Source: an uncultured Ruminococcus sp.
GTDB lineage: Bacteria; Bacillota; Clostridia; Oscillospirales; Acutalibacteraceae
NCBI GenBank assembly: GCA_902802105.1
Contig: CADCKR010000002.1
Coordinates: 1-64,000, forward strand
Reading direction: 5' to 3'
Length of the DNA stretch: 64,000 bases
Of the stretch, positions 44,227-54,134 are shown in pieces (positions within the stretch are counted from its first letter, which is position 1; every line of letters starts with the position of its first letter). The position numbers and the translations under genes are program-made. Under the pieces are notes generated by a model, which saw nothing but the letters and a program-made list of their open reading frames with translations, searched no databases and had not been told where the DNA came from.

Positions 44227-44826
44227 TTATTTGATATTGTATTTCTTTCTGAGCTGTACTGAAAGGTCTTTCAGCGCCTTTCCTCTGTGGCTCATTACAT
44301 CCTTCTGATTATCGCTCAGCTCAGCAAAGGTCTTGTTGCCCTCTACAAAGAATATCGGGTCATAGCCGAAGCCGTTTGTTCCTCTCGGAGCATAGCCTAT
44401 AGTTCCGTCGCATCTTCCGTGTGCGAATATTTTATCCCCATTCGGGAAATAGCAGCAGATAACACACTCAAAATGTGCGCTTCTGTCGCTGCTGCCGGAA
44501 GTCATCATCTCAGCAAGTATCTTGTTTATTTTTTCCTCATCTGTAGCGCCTTCTCCGGCATATCTTGCCGAAAACACACCGGGCTTTCCTCCAAGCGCGT
44601 CTATCACAAGTCCGGAATCATCAGCTATAGCCGGAAAGCCCGTGCTCTCGCAGGCAGCCTTTGCTTTCAGCTCGGCATTTTCCTCAAAGGTAGCGCCTGT
44701 TTCTTCAACCGCCGGCAACTCCTTTCCAAGCTGTTCCGCGGTTTTCGTGTATATCTCAAGCGGATTGAGTATTCTCTCAAGCTCCTCGATCTTCTTCTTA
44801 TTATTGGATGCGATCACAAATATCAT
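44227..44826 (-). CDS. rdgB: XTP/dITP diphosphatase (Ham1/RdgB)
   Basis: A 199-residue enzyme of standard length. Motifs: FVIASNNKKKIEELERIL, AIADDSGLVIDALGGKPGV, FSARYAGEGATDEEK and GFGYDPIFFVEG. It removes non-canonical purine triphosphates from the nucleotide pool. Confidence 0.96.
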   Translation of the reverse strand: MIFVIASNNKKKIEELERILNPLEIYTKTAEQLGKELPAVEETGATFEENAELKAKAACESTGFPAIADDSGLVIDALGGKPGVFSARYAGEGATDEEKINKILAEMMTSGSSDRSAHFECVICCYFPNGDKIFAHGRCDGTIGYAPRGTNGFGYDPIFFVEGNKTFAELSDNQKDVMSHRGKALKDLSVQLRKKYNIK

Positions 44827-44873
44827 AGCTGTTCCATCCTTTCTTTATTTTAAAAGAGCTTACAAAACCAATA

Positions 44874-46115
44874 TTACTGATTTTCTCCCTTTTTCCACTG
44901 CTCGAACCAATCATCATCGGCCGCTGTTTCGGCTGCGGGCGCAGAGCTCCAGTTGTATTTTTTCTTTGCTCTGCTCTGACGTTCCTCAGCACGTTTTTCT
45001 TTTTCAAGACGCTCTGCTTCTTTCTGCTGCGCGATCTCCTCTGCCGTAGGCTGAGGCTCCTCCTGCACTTGTACGGATTCCTTTGCCTCCTTTTCCGCCT
45101 CTGCGTCTATCTGCGCCCAGATATCGGCAGTTGCGGGTCTGTGCTCCTGCGGCTCCTGCTCTGCTTCGGCTTCTGCCGTCTCAGGCGCATCATCGTCATC
45201 TATATCGTCAGCGCCAAAGAGTGCCCTTGCAAACTGCTCCGGATCAAATGGCTGCAGGTCGTCTATCTGCTCGCCTACACCGATGTATTTCACCGGAACA
45301 TCAAGCTCTTCCTTTATTGCAAGCACTACGCCGCCCTTTGCGGTACCGTCAAGCTTTGTGAGCACAATGCCCGTAATGCCGGCTGCATTCTTGAATTCCT
45401 TTGTCTGATTTACAGCGTTCTGTCCGGTGGTAGCGTCAAGCACAAGCAAAACTTCCTTGTCTGCATCGGGCAGTTCTCTGTCGATTATCCTGTTTATCTT
45501 TTCAAGCTCGGCCATGAGGTTCTTTTTGTTGTGAAGACGTCCGGCTGTATCTGCAATGATTATATCGCTTCCTCTTGCCTTGGCTGATGAGATAGCGTCA
45601 AAAACAACCGCTGCCGGGTCTGAGCCCTCGTTCTGCTTTATAAGGTCTGCGCCTGCGCGGTCAGCCCAGATAGCCAGCTGATCTATCGCCGCTGCCCTGA
45701 ACGTATCGGCGGCAGCAAGAGTGACACGCTTGCCGTCCCTTACAAAACGCGCAGCCATCTTGCCTATCGTTGTAGTCTTTCCGACACCGTTTACACCTAT
45801 GACAAGTATAACCGAAGGCTTGGTCTCAACATGAAGCTCCTGACCGCCCTTCAGCATCTCGGTTATTACATCTGCAAGCAGCCGGTTTATCTCCTTCGGG
45901 TCGGTGATGCCCTGCTGCTTTACCCTCTTTTTAAGCTCATCACAGATCTTCTCGGACGTAGAGATGCCCACATCTCCCATGACAAGAAGCTCCTCAAGCT
46001 CTTCAAAGAGATCATCGTCTATTTTGGTGAAGGATTTCAGCATCATGTCTATCCTGCCGAAAATAGCATCCCTTGTTTTCTTTAATCCTTCCTTGATCCT
46101 GCTGAATATACCCAT
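44874..46115 (-). CDS. ftsY: Signal recognition particle receptor FtsY, long charged C-terminal tail
   Basis: A 413-residue protein. The N terminus is short and basic (MGIFSRIKEGLKKTRDAIFG). The NG GTPase domain has GVNGVGKTTTIGKMAARF, AADTFRAAAIDQL, IIADTAGRLHNK, TKLDGTAKGG and the closing YIGVGEQIDDLQPFDPEQFA (near residue 300). Beyond it come about 105 residues very rich in Glu, Ala and Gln, with DIWAQIDAEAEKEAKE and a tryptophan-containing end DDDWFEQWKKGENQ. In most FtsY proteins the acidic region is N-terminal. It targets ribosome-SRP complexes to the membrane. Confidence 0.95.
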   Translation of the reverse strand: MGIFSRIKEGLKKTRDAIFGRIDMMLKSFTKIDDDLFEELEELLVMGDVGISTSEKICDELKKRVKQQGITDPKEINRLLADVITEMLKGGQELHVETKPSVILVIGVNGVGKTTTIGKMAARFVRDGKRVTLAAADTFRAAAIDQLAIWADRAGADLIKQNEGSDPAAVVFDAISSAKARGSDIIIADTAGRLHNKKNLMAELEKINRIIDRELPDADKEVLLVLDATTGQNAVNQTKEFKNAAGITGIVLTKLDGTAKGGVVLAIKEELDVPVKYIGVGEQIDDLQPFDPEQFARALFGADDIDDDDAPETAEAEAEQEPQEHRPATADIWAQIDAEAEKEAKESVQVQEEPQPTAEEIAQQKEAERLEKEKRAEERQSRAKKKYNWSSAPAAETAADDDWFEQWKKGENQ

Positions 46116-46146
46116 AATAAATTCCCTCCCGTTAAATTAAGCGAAG

Positions 46147-49100
46147 TTATGAATTTGACAGGTTCTTTTCTATATCGGCGGCCTGCAGCTGCAGCAGCTT
46201 TGAAATACCTCTGTCCTGCATTGTCACACCGTAAAGAACATCCGCCTCCTCCATAGTACCGCGCCGGTGAGTTATGCATATAAACTGCGTGTTCGCATTC
46301 ATCCTGCGCAGATAGGCCGCAAAGCGGTATACGTTTACGTCATCAAGCGCAGCCTCGATCTCGTCCATCACACAGAACGGCGACGGGCTGACCTTCATTA
46401 TCGCAAAGTAGAGCGCTATCGCAACAAGCGCCTTTTCTCCGCCGGAGAGCAGCTCTATATGTGAAACTATCTTTCCGGGCGGCTCTACGGATATATCTAT
46501 GCCTGTAGTAAGCACGTTTTCCGGATCAGAAAGCGAAAGCGAAGCCTTGCCGCCCCCGAAAAGCTCTACAAAGGTGGATGAAAAATTGCTGTTTATAAGC
46601 TTGAAACGCTCTATGAATATTTCCCTCATCTGCTTTGTCAGTTCACCGATAAGTCTTATCAGCTCAGACTTTGACTTCTCAACGTCACCGACCTGAACCT
46701 TCATAAACTCATACTGCTCACTGACCTCTTTATATTCCTCTATCGCGCCGACATTTACTGTGCCAAGCGAACGTATCTTCTGTTTAAGCTCGGCAAGCCT
46801 GCGCTGCGCCCTGCCCTGATCGCTCACATCTGCCGCGACCTTTTCGGCTTCACGCCTTGTAAGCTCGTATTCCTCCCAGAGCTTGCCGTTTATCTCGTCA
46901 TACTGCTTTTGCAGGGTATCCCTTCGCTCTTCAAGACGCACAAGCTCGGCGCTTATGCCTTCACGCTCGGCAGTCTTTTCACGCTCGGCCTTTCTCAGTT
47001 CGGCCGAACGCTTTTCAAGCAGCAGCTTGTCTGCATTCAGCTTTTCTATCTGAGAGTTGAAGCCCTCAGTCCTTTCACGCAGTCTGCGGCTCTCTTCTTC
47101 AAGAGCCGAAATGTTCTGCTTTATCTCTTTATTCCTGCGGGTAAGCTCATCTATCTCGTCAGTGCAGTGCTTTATAGCCTCCTCAGCGTTTGAAGCTCTC
47201 AGCCGTGCGCCGGAGATATCGTTTCTTGCCGATGCGATATCCTTTTCGCAGGTCAGCACGGCAATGCGAAGCTCCTGTATCTTTTCTCCAAGCTTTTCGC
47301 GCTTTCTGGCGTTTTCGTTCTTTGAGCCGGAAAGCACCTGCACAAGCTCCTCGTTTTTGCTTATCCTTACTGTGTATTCGTCATATTTCCTGCGCGCCTC
47401 GTTCATTGCAGCGGTAAGCTCTTCAAGGCGCTTTACATTGTCATTTCTCTCGGCAACGCTTTCTCCGTAGGAGTATGTTATATTGTCAAGCTCAGCCCTG
47501 CGGCTCTTTATCTCTGCCTCTATTTTTATGCGTTCCTCGCTTATTTTTGCAAGCTCGCGCCGGCAGCCTTCGGAAGCCTGCGTATATGCAGTAAGCAGCG
47601 AACGTGAGCTGCGCCATTTTTCAAGCTCCTCCTCAGACCTTGCAGAAAGTTCCTTTGCCTTTGCGCGTATATTTTCTATTTCGGATGCTCTGCCAAGCAG
47701 ACCGGTATTCTTTGCAAGAGAACCGCCTGTCAGCGAACCGCCGGTATTTACGACCTGACCGTCAAGGGTAACTATCCTGAAACGGTAGGAATATTTCTTG
47801 GCTATCTCAACGGCGCTGTCAAGGTTCTCCGCAACAACTATCCTGCCAAGAAGATTGTAAAGTATGCCCTTGTATATATCATCACAGGTGCAAAGTGACG
47901 ACGCTATGCCCACAAAGCCCCGGCAGCCTTCAAGACCTGTTTCATTAAGCTCCCTGCCCTTTATGGTAGACATAGGCAAAAATGTCGCACGTCCTCCGTC
48001 ACGGCTTTTCAGGAAGGCTATCGCTCTTTTGGCGTCGGCATCGGTCTCGGTGACAATATTCTGCATCGCGCCGCCCAAGGCTATCTCTATGGCTATGCTG
48101 TATTCCGATGAGGTCCTGATGACCCTCGACACCGGACCGTGAATGCCGCCAAGCGCACCCGCACTGCTTTCCTTCATCACAAGCTTTACGCTGTGCAGGA
48201 AGCCTTCAAGGTTCCTTTCAAGATCCTCCAGTGTTTTTGCTTTGCCGAAAAGCCTGTCTCCTTCAAGCTTCAGCCTGTCAGCCTCCGCTTTAAGCTTTTC
48301 GCTCTGCTCCTGAGCCTTTGACGCCGTTTTTTCAGCCGCTGCAAGCTCCTTCTGCTTCGCTACGTATTTTACGGCGTTGTCTTTCAGCATTCCGTTATAT
48401 TCCGAAATGATGTTTTCAAGCGTACCCATCTGCGACTTTCGCGCTCTGATGTTGTTTTCAACTATCTCAGACCTGCTCGTTATATCGGTAACGGACGCCG
48501 ATGATGTCATATATGTTATCTTTTCCTCAGCCGCCTTCTGCGACAACTGAGAAATAAGCTCGTTTATCTCGTCAAGTCTTTCGTTTGAGCTGCTCTCGTC
48601 AGTTTTCAGCGATGCAAGAAGCTTTGTATTAATCTCAAGCTCAGAGTTTTTCTGATTAAGCATACTCTCATTTTCGTTTATGACCTTCTGCTTGTTTTCG
48701 ATCTCAGCATTTATTTCAATGCCTGAGCGCTTGTATTCTTCTATCTGTATCCTGCTGCGTTCGACTGTATGCTCGTTGTGGAGTATATCGTTCTGCAGAA
48801 CGGATATTTCGGCTCGCTTTGCCGCCGCCTGCTCGTCAGAAGCGGCTATGTCCTTTCTCAGATCATCTATCCTGATGCTGAAACTGCTCTGATCCTGATA
48901 TATCTTCTCGCCCTCTGCAAGAATAGCTTCAAGCTGCTTGCCGATATCGTCATACTGAGCCTGCGCAACGGCCAGCTTATCGGCCTGAGCCCTTATCTGC
49001 TGTGACGACCTGTCAAGCGTTTTCAGCCAGAGAGCTATTTCAAGGCCGCGCTTCTCCTCTGCATAGCCGAGATAAGCCCTGGCCTTTTCCGACTGTAATC

Positions 49101-49716
49101 TCAGCGGCTCGACCCTGCTTTCAAGAGAGAACAGGTTATCCCTGAGCCTTACAAGGTTTTCCTCTGTCCTGTCAAGACGTCTTTCGGCTTCGGCCTTCTT
49201 GTAGCGGAAGCGCGATATTCCCGCAGCCTCCTCGAATATCTCACGCCTGTCCTCGCCCTTGGTCGAAACTATGGAATCTATCTTGCCCTGACCTATCATT
49301 GAATATCCGTCGCGGCCAAGACCGGTATCCATAAAAAGCTCGTGTATATCCTGCAGCCTTACATTTGTGTTGTTGATAAGATATTCGCTGTTGCCCGAAC
49401 GATAGAAGCGCCTTGTTATTGCCACCTCATCGCCGTCAAACTGCAATGTCCTGTCGGAATTGTCTATTGACAGCGTGACCTGTGCATATCCTGTTTTTTT
49501 TCGCTGCTGAGTGCCGTTGAAGATAACGTCCTCCATTTTGGAGCATCTGAGCGACTTGGCAGACTGCTCGCCGAGCACCCACCTTATCGCATCGCTGATA
49601 TTGCTTTTTCCGCTTCCGTTAGGCCCTACAACAGCAGTAATGCCGTTTGTAAAGTCAAGCTTAGTCTTATCCGGAAACGTTTTGAAGCCCTGCAGCTCAA
49701 GTCCTTTTAATTTCAT
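46147..49716 (-). CDS. smc: Chromosome segregation ATPase Smc
   Basis: An 1189-residue Smc. The N-terminal head has GPNGSGKSNISDAIRWVLGE (residues 32 onward). Two long coiled coils flank a hinge (GAMQNIVTETDADAKRAIAF region, about 500-690), and the C-terminal head has LLSGGEKALVAIALYFA and VMDEIEAALDDVNV. Length and plan are standard. It forms condensin with the ScpA and ScpB encoded at 34.2-35.5 kb. ftsY follows 31 bases downstream. Confidence 0.97.
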   Translation of the reverse strand: MKLKGLELQGFKTFPDKTKLDFTNGITAVVGPNGSGKSNISDAIRWVLGEQSAKSLRCSKMEDVIFNGTQQRKKTGYAQVTLSIDNSDRTLQFDGDEVAITRRFYRSGNSEYLINNTNVRLQDIHELFMDTGLGRDGYSMIGQGKIDSIVSTKGEDRREIFEEAAGISRFRYKKAEAERRLDRTEENLVRLRDNLFSLESRVEPLRLQSEKARAYLGYAEEKRGLEIALWLKTLDRSSQQIRAQADKLAVAQAQYDDIGKQLEAILAEGEKIYQDQSSFSIRIDDLRKDIAASDEQAAAKRAEISVLQNDILHNEHTVERSRIQIEEYKRSGIEINAEIENKQKVINENESMLNQKNSELEINTKLLASLKTDESSSNERLDEINELISQLSQKAAEEKITYMTSSASVTDITSRSEIVENNIRARKSQMGTLENIISEYNGMLKDNAVKYVAKQKELAAAEKTASKAQEQSEKLKAEADRLKLEGDRLFGKAKTLEDLERNLEGFLHSVKLVMKESSAGALGGIHGPVSRVIRTSSEYSIAIEIALGGAMQNIVTETDADAKRAIAFLKSRDGGRATFLPMSTIKGRELNETGLEGCRGFVGIASSLCTCDDIYKGILYNLLGRIVVAENLDSAVEIAKKYSYRFRIVTLDGQVVNTGGSLTGGSLAKNTGLLGRASEIENIRAKAKELSARSEEELEKWRSSRSLLTAYTQASEGCRRELAKISEERIKIEAEIKSRRAELDNITYSYGESVAERNDNVKRLEELTAAMNEARRKYDEYTVRISKNEELVQVLSGSKNENARKREKLGEKIQELRIAVLTCEKDIASARNDISGARLRASNAEEAIKHCTDEIDELTRRNKEIKQNISALEEESRRLRERTEGFNSQIEKLNADKLLLEKRSAELRKAEREKTAEREGISAELVRLEERRDTLQKQYDEINGKLWEEYELTRREAEKVAADVSDQGRAQRRLAELKQKIRSLGTVNVGAIEEYKEVSEQYEFMKVQVGDVEKSKSELIRLIGELTKQMREIFIERFKLINSNFSSTFVELFGGGKASLSLSDPENVLTTGIDISVEPPGKIVSHIELLSGGEKALVAIALYFAIMKVSPSPFCVMDEIEAALDDVNVYRFAAYLRRMNANTQFICITHRRGTMEEADVLYGVTMQDRGISKLLQLQAADIEKNLSNS

Positions 49717-49764
49717 CTTTATATCCCTTCACTGCGGCAGACGGTCTGCCGCTCATTGATATTT

Positions 49765-50775
49765 TCACGGTATCTGGGATGAAGCCCGCACCTCATACTT
49801 TGAGAGCCTGCTGTCCTGACGTACTATCGCAGTGATGCCAAGCTCTCCCAGACGATTGAGATTTGCCCGTTTCTGACCGATGAACCGTGAAACAGACTGC
49901 GGAGCAACGTAGAAATCTACTGCTCCATTACCGATACCGGCTGTTTTTATTGCTTCAAGAGCATTATTATACATGATCTCGCTTTCACAAAGCTCACGAA
50001 ACGCCGGATGATAAGCACCCGCCGCCATGCTGTTCCTGAGACTGCCGCTGTCGTGCAGACCAAGCCTTATAACACGGATGCCGCTTTTTTCAAAAATCGA
50101 AAGCAGCTCTGCGCACAGGGGCACTGCCTCTTCAAGAGTTTCAGGCTGATACTCGCCCTTTTCATACAAGCCGTAAAGCTCCGTTCCTTTAAGAACTATA
50201 GTAGGATATATCCTTACTGTATCCGGGCTGAGAGCAGCTATCCTGCGGGCTGTCTCAACATCCGTTTCGAGGCTGCTGCCATACATTCCCGTCATCATCT
50301 GAAGCCCCAGAGAAAAGCCGTTATCTTTTATAAGATGTGACGCATTGACCACATCTGCCGATGTATGACCTCTGCGGTTAAGCTCCAGCACACGGTCCGA
50401 CATACTCTGAGCGCCAAGCTCTATTGAGGTAACTCCGTATTCTTTAAGTATTCCGAGTATCTCATCGTCTATGGCGTCCGGCCTTGTTGAAATGCGTATG
50501 CCGTAAAATTCGCCGCTCTTTACAAAGGGCGACGCTGCCCTCAGCAGGCTTGTCATGTATTCTCTGTCTATGGCGGTAAAGCTTCCGCCGAAAAATGCGA
50601 TCTCCGCATTTCCTGTTTTTTCTCCGAGTGACTCCTTAGCCGTCCGCACAGCCTCCAGTACATCCTCCGGCGAAGGCTGATATGACTGGCCTGTTATCTG
50701 CCGCTGATTGCAGAATACACAGGCATGGGGACAGCCGTTGTGAGGCACAAATAATGCAACATTTGAATGTTTCAA
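49765..50775 (-). CDS. Radical SAM protein, Elp3-like
   Basis: A 336-residue radical SAM enzyme. The cluster motif is CPHACVFC (Cys-x3-Cys-x2-Cys, residues 15-22), with AEIAFFGGSFTAIDREYMTS and RISTRPDAIDDEILGILKEY as in Elp3-type proteins. No acetyltransferase domain is present. In Clostridia this gene is usually found between rnc and smc, as here, but the reaction is unknown. The start overlaps the rnc stop by four bases. Confidence 0.88.
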   Translation of the reverse strand: MKHSNVALFVPHNGCPHACVFCNQRQITGQSYQPSPEDVLEAVRTAKESLGEKTGNAEIAFFGGSFTAIDREYMTSLLRAASPFVKSGEFYGIRISTRPDAIDDEILGILKEYGVTSIELGAQSMSDRVLELNRRGHTSADVVNASHLIKDNGFSLGLQMMTGMYGSSLETDVETARRIAALSPDTVRIYPTIVLKGTELYGLYEKGEYQPETLEEAVPLCAELLSIFEKSGIRVIRLGLHDSGSLRNSMAAGAYHPAFRELCESEIMYNNALEAIKTAGIGNGAVDFYVAPQSVSRFIGQKRANLNRLGELGITAIVRQDSRLSKYEVRASSQIP

Positions 50776-51446
50776 TATCCCATCAACTCCAAAGCTTCTC
50801 TTGCGGCCTGCTGCTCGGCTTCCTTCTTGCTTCTGCCGCCGCCGCGACCTATTATGTTATTGTTGAGATGCACTTCAACGCAGAAGTGCTTGTCGTGATC
50901 CGGCCCTTCCTCTCCTGTAAGAACATAGGTAAGGTGCTCCTCCGGATTTTTCTGTATTATCTCCTGTAAGGTAGTTTTGTAATCCTTGAATGCGCGCGGA
51001 CGGGGATTTTTTATCTCCGGCTCGACAAAGCGAAGGATGAACCTTCTTGCCTGCTCCATTCCTCCGTCAAGATAAATAGATGCAATTATTGCTTCAAAGG
51101 CGTCAGCAAGTATCGACGGGCGCTCATTGCCTTTAAGATTCCGCTCTCCGCGGCTCAGTCTTAGGTTATCGCCTACTCCGAGAGACTTTGAGAACCTGCA
51201 CAGGCTCTTTTCGCATACAAGAGCCGCCCTCAGCTTTGAAAGCTCACCCTCCGGAAGATCGGGACAGTTGCGGTATATATAATCAGACACCACCACGCTC
51301 AGAACCGAGTCGCCTAAAAATTCAAGCCGCTCATTGCTGCATACGCCGTGCCTGACCTCATTTGCATAGGATGAATGAGTAAGTGCATTTTCAAGATACG
51401 CTATGTTTTTGTAATGGTAGCCTATTCTCTTTTCAAGCTCCTTCAT
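50772..51446 (-). CDS. rnc: Ribonuclease III
   Basis: A 224-residue enzyme: RNase III catalytic domain with NERLEFLGDSVLSVVVSDYI and DAFEAIIASIYLDGG (acidic metal ligands), then a double-stranded RNA binding domain (DYKTTLQEIIQKNPEEHLTY to KEAEQQAAREAL). It processes rRNA precursors. It overlaps plsX by four bases. Confidence 0.96.
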   Translation of the reverse strand: MKELEKRIGYHYKNIAYLENALTHSSYANEVRHGVCSNERLEFLGDSVLSVVVSDYIYRNCPDLPEGELSKLRAALVCEKSLCRFSKSLGVGDNLRLSRGERNLKGNERPSILADAFEAIIASIYLDGGMEQARRFILRFVEPEIKNPRPRAFKDYKTTLQEIIQKNPEEHLTYVLTGEEGPDHDKHFCVEVHLNNNIIGRGGGRSKKEAEQQAAREALELMGY

Positions 51447-52468
51447 TGCTCAGATGTCTCCTCTTTTCCGGACTTTTTCAGTTTTTCAAGCGCATCTGCT
51501 ATCTTTCCGGTAACATTTGTCTCTGCATAATCCATAGCAGACTTCATAGCTGTTATCATTGTTTCCGCCTTTGCGCTTCCGTGAGTTTTGAGCACAGGCT
51601 TCGCAGCTCCCATTATAGGCGCCGCACCATACTGATTGTAGTCGAAATACTGTTTAAGCTCGTATATATCCTTCTTTATCATACCGGCTGCTATCTTTGT
51701 CTTCAGGTTTTTCAGGAACATTGCCTTTATCTTCTTCATAAGCTCCTTGGCAACACCTTCATACATTTTAAGGATAATATTTCCCGTAAAGCCGTCAGCC
51801 ACTATAACATCGCAGGAGCCTGCGGGGATATCCCTGCCCTCTACATTGCCGATGAAGTTCAGTCCGGAATTTTTCAAAAGCCTGAATGCTTCCTGCTGCA
51901 GCTCGCCGCCCTTGTGATCCTCTGTGCCGACATTTGCAAGGGCAACACGGGGATTTTTTATGTTAAGAACATTTTCAACATAAGCAGAGCCCATTATGCC
52001 GAACTGCAAAAGCATCTCCGGACGCACCTCTACGTTTGCGCCGCTGTCGATGAGCAGGCAGGGACCTGTTGACGTAGGCATTACCGGAGCAAACGCCGGA
52101 CGCTTCACGCCCTTTATGCGCTTGACGATAAACGTTGAGCCCATAATAAGTGCGCCGCTGTTGCCTGCCGAAAGGAAAGCATCGCCCTCTCCCTGTGAAA
52201 GGAGTTTAAGACCTGCAGCCATTGATGAATCGTTCTTTGATTTCATTATCTCGCCCGCATCATCCTCCATTGTAAGTATATCGGGAGCGTGATGTATTTC
52301 AAGCCCTTCAAGCGGGATAGAATTTTCCTTTGCTGTCTTTTCAATAAGCTGCTGATTGCCTACAAGACCAATATTAAGGCCGTCATATTTTTCAAGGCAG
52401 AGCCGGCATCCCTTTATAATTTCGAGAGGTGCGTTGTCTCCGCCGAATGCATCTACTAAAACTTTCAT
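51443..52468 (-). CDS. plsX: Phosphate acyltransferase PlsX
   Basis: A 341-residue PlsX with MKVLVDAFGGDNAPLEIIKG, MEDDAGEIMKSKNDSSM, AFLSAGNSGALI and IDSGANVEVRPEML. It converts acyl-ACP to acyl-phosphate in phospholipid synthesis. No acpP gene lies downstream, unlike in many Firmicutes; rnc follows directly. Confidence 0.96.
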   Translation of the reverse strand: MKVLVDAFGGDNAPLEIIKGCRLCLEKYDGLNIGLVGNQQLIEKTAKENSIPLEGLEIHHAPDILTMEDDAGEIMKSKNDSSMAAGLKLLSQGEGDAFLSAGNSGALIMGSTFIVKRIKGVKRPAFAPVMPTSTGPCLLIDSGANVEVRPEMLLQFGIMGSAYVENVLNIKNPRVALANVGTEDHKGGELQQEAFRLLKNSGLNFIGNVEGRDIPAGSCDVIVADGFTGNIILKMYEGVAKELMKKIKAMFLKNLKTKIAAGMIKKDIYELKQYFDYNQYGAAPIMGAAKPVLKTHGSAKAETMITAMKSAMDYAETNVTGKIADALEKLKKSGKEETSEQ

Positions 52469-52469
52469 A

Positions 52470-53792
52470 TCAACACTCTCCTGTCTTTATTTTTTCGAGT
52501 AACGGTTCAAGCATTTCAAGTGATCTCAGAGCATATTTTTCTGCCCGCATTTTTTTATCCCTGATATTTTCATCCAAAGGAGGAAGTATGCCGAGGTTTG
52601 CTCCCATCGGCTGAAAATCCTTTACTGTAATATCAGAAATATGACCCGAAAGCGCGCCTGTCATAGTCTGCGGCGGAAGTGTCACTGTCGGTTTGCCCTG
52701 CAAACGCCTGACAGCATTTATTCCCGCCATCATACCGGATGAAGCGCTCTCCATATAGCCCTCCACTCCTGTCATCTGCCCTGCAAAGAAGAGCTCAGGC
52801 CTTTTCCTCATTGAAAAGTCGCTGTCAAGCAGTCTTGGTGAATCAAGGAAGGTATTCCTGTGCATTACGCCGTATCTGACAAATTCCGCATTTTTCAGAG
52901 CGGGTATCATTCCGAACACCCTGCGCTGCTCGGGAAATTTCAGGTTAGTCTGAAATCCCACAAGGTTATACATCGTTTTGCCCTCGTTTTCGCTGCGAAG
53001 CTGCAGCACTGCCCAAGGCCTGTGTCCGGTTCTTGGGTCGCGCAGACCCACCGGCTTCATCGGCCCGAAGCGCATTGTATCAAGTCCCCGCTGAGCAAGT
53101 ATCTCTATCGGCATACAGCCCTCATAGACCTTCGGGTTCTGAACGTCCACATCATGCCTTGGTGCTCTTTCGGCGCTTACAAGCGCTTCGCGGAAGCTCT
53201 CATACTCATCCTTGTTCATCGGGCAGTTGATATATGCATCATCGCCGCCCTTATCATATCTTGACGCAGTAAACGCGCATTCCATGTCGATGCTTTCAGC
53301 TGTAACGATAGGCGCCGCAGCATCAAAAAAGTGCAGCGACTTTCCGCAAAGCTCCGATATCCTGTCAGCTAATGCATCGCTTGTCAGCGGGCCTGTAGCT
53401 ATTACAGTCACGCTGTCATCCGGTATCTCGGTCACCTCCTTATCAATGACCTCGATAAGCGGTTCATTCCTGATATATTCTGTTACCATAGCAGAAAAAC
53501 GCTCTCTGTCCACAGCAAGGGCGCCTCCTGCGGGAACACTGCATTTATCGGCGCACTGCATAAGCAGCGAACCTATCCTGCGCATCTCCTCCTTGAGAAG
53601 TCCTGCCGCGCTTTCCACTCTTGCCGCCTTGAGCGAATTTGAGCATATAAGCTCACAAAAATCCGTGCTCTTGTGGGCAGGAGTCATTTTATGGGGCTTC
53701 ATTTCAAAAAGTCTGACCCGAATCCCCCTGCGGGCTATCTGCCATGCAGCCTCGCAGCCGGCAAGACCGGCGCCCAGAACATTTATGTACAC
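52470..53792 (-). CDS. trmFO: tRNA (uracil-5-)-methyltransferase TrmFO
   Basis: A 440-residue folate/FAD-dependent methyltransferase. The FAD site is VLGAGLAGCEAAWQIARRGI, followed by STDFCELICSNSLKAARVES and GQMTGVEGYMESASSGMMAG. It makes m5U54 in the T-loop of tRNA. It is the first gene of the long minus-strand run, one base from plsX. Confidence 0.96.
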   Translation of the reverse strand: MYINVLGAGLAGCEAAWQIARRGIRVRLFEMKPHKMTPAHKSTDFCELICSNSLKAARVESAAGLLKEEMRRIGSLLMQCADKCSVPAGGALAVDRERFSAMVTEYIRNEPLIEVIDKEVTEIPDDSVTVIATGPLTSDALADRISELCGKSLHFFDAAAPIVTAESIDMECAFTASRYDKGGDDAYINCPMNKDEYESFREALVSAERAPRHDVDVQNPKVYEGCMPIEILAQRGLDTMRFGPMKPVGLRDPRTGHRPWAVLQLRSENEGKTMYNLVGFQTNLKFPEQRRVFGMIPALKNAEFVRYGVMHRNTFLDSPRLLDSDFSMRKRPELFFAGQMTGVEGYMESASSGMMAGINAVRRLQGKPTVTLPPQTMTGALSGHISDITVKDFQPMGANLGILPPLDENIRDKKMRAEKYALRSLEMLEPLLEKIKTGEC

Positions 53793-54040
53793 AAAAGCTC
53801 ACCTCCGTAATAACAGCGTCTATTCGTTTTATTGTATCATACTTTAATGCTGATATCAAGTGAATTTGACCATAATCTGCGGAAATCAATTTGTACCGGT
53901 GATTTACACGGGAGAACCACCTTCCCGATGTGAAAGGATCATCCTACGAGTGAGTTTTGTGATATTGCCTGCCGCAAAACCTTAAAAATTGATATAGTAT
54001 TATATAGATTGTCATTTGATTTTACATTTTAAAATTAAAA
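53793..54040. other. Intergenic region upstream of trmFO
   Basis: AT-rich with two short palindromes: ACACGGGA...TCCCGATGT at about 53917-53938, and AGGATCATCCT at 53936-53947. They could be part of a small RNA or leader, but I cannot assign a class. No open frame with a ribosome site was seen. Confidence 0.3.
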
Positions 54041-54077
54041 AGCACCGCCCGAACCGCTCTCCGTTCCTGACGATGCT
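54041..54077 (-). terminator. Terminator after sigE
   Basis: AGCACCGCC pairs with GACGATGCT (two G-T pairs) with an inner GAAC/GTTC stem; the minus strand continues TTTTTAATTTT. Confidence 0.7.
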
Positions 54078-54134
54078 CTGTAAATGAAAAATAATACTGT
54101 TCTATGGCAAAAGAAAGTACAAAAACGATCGCAG

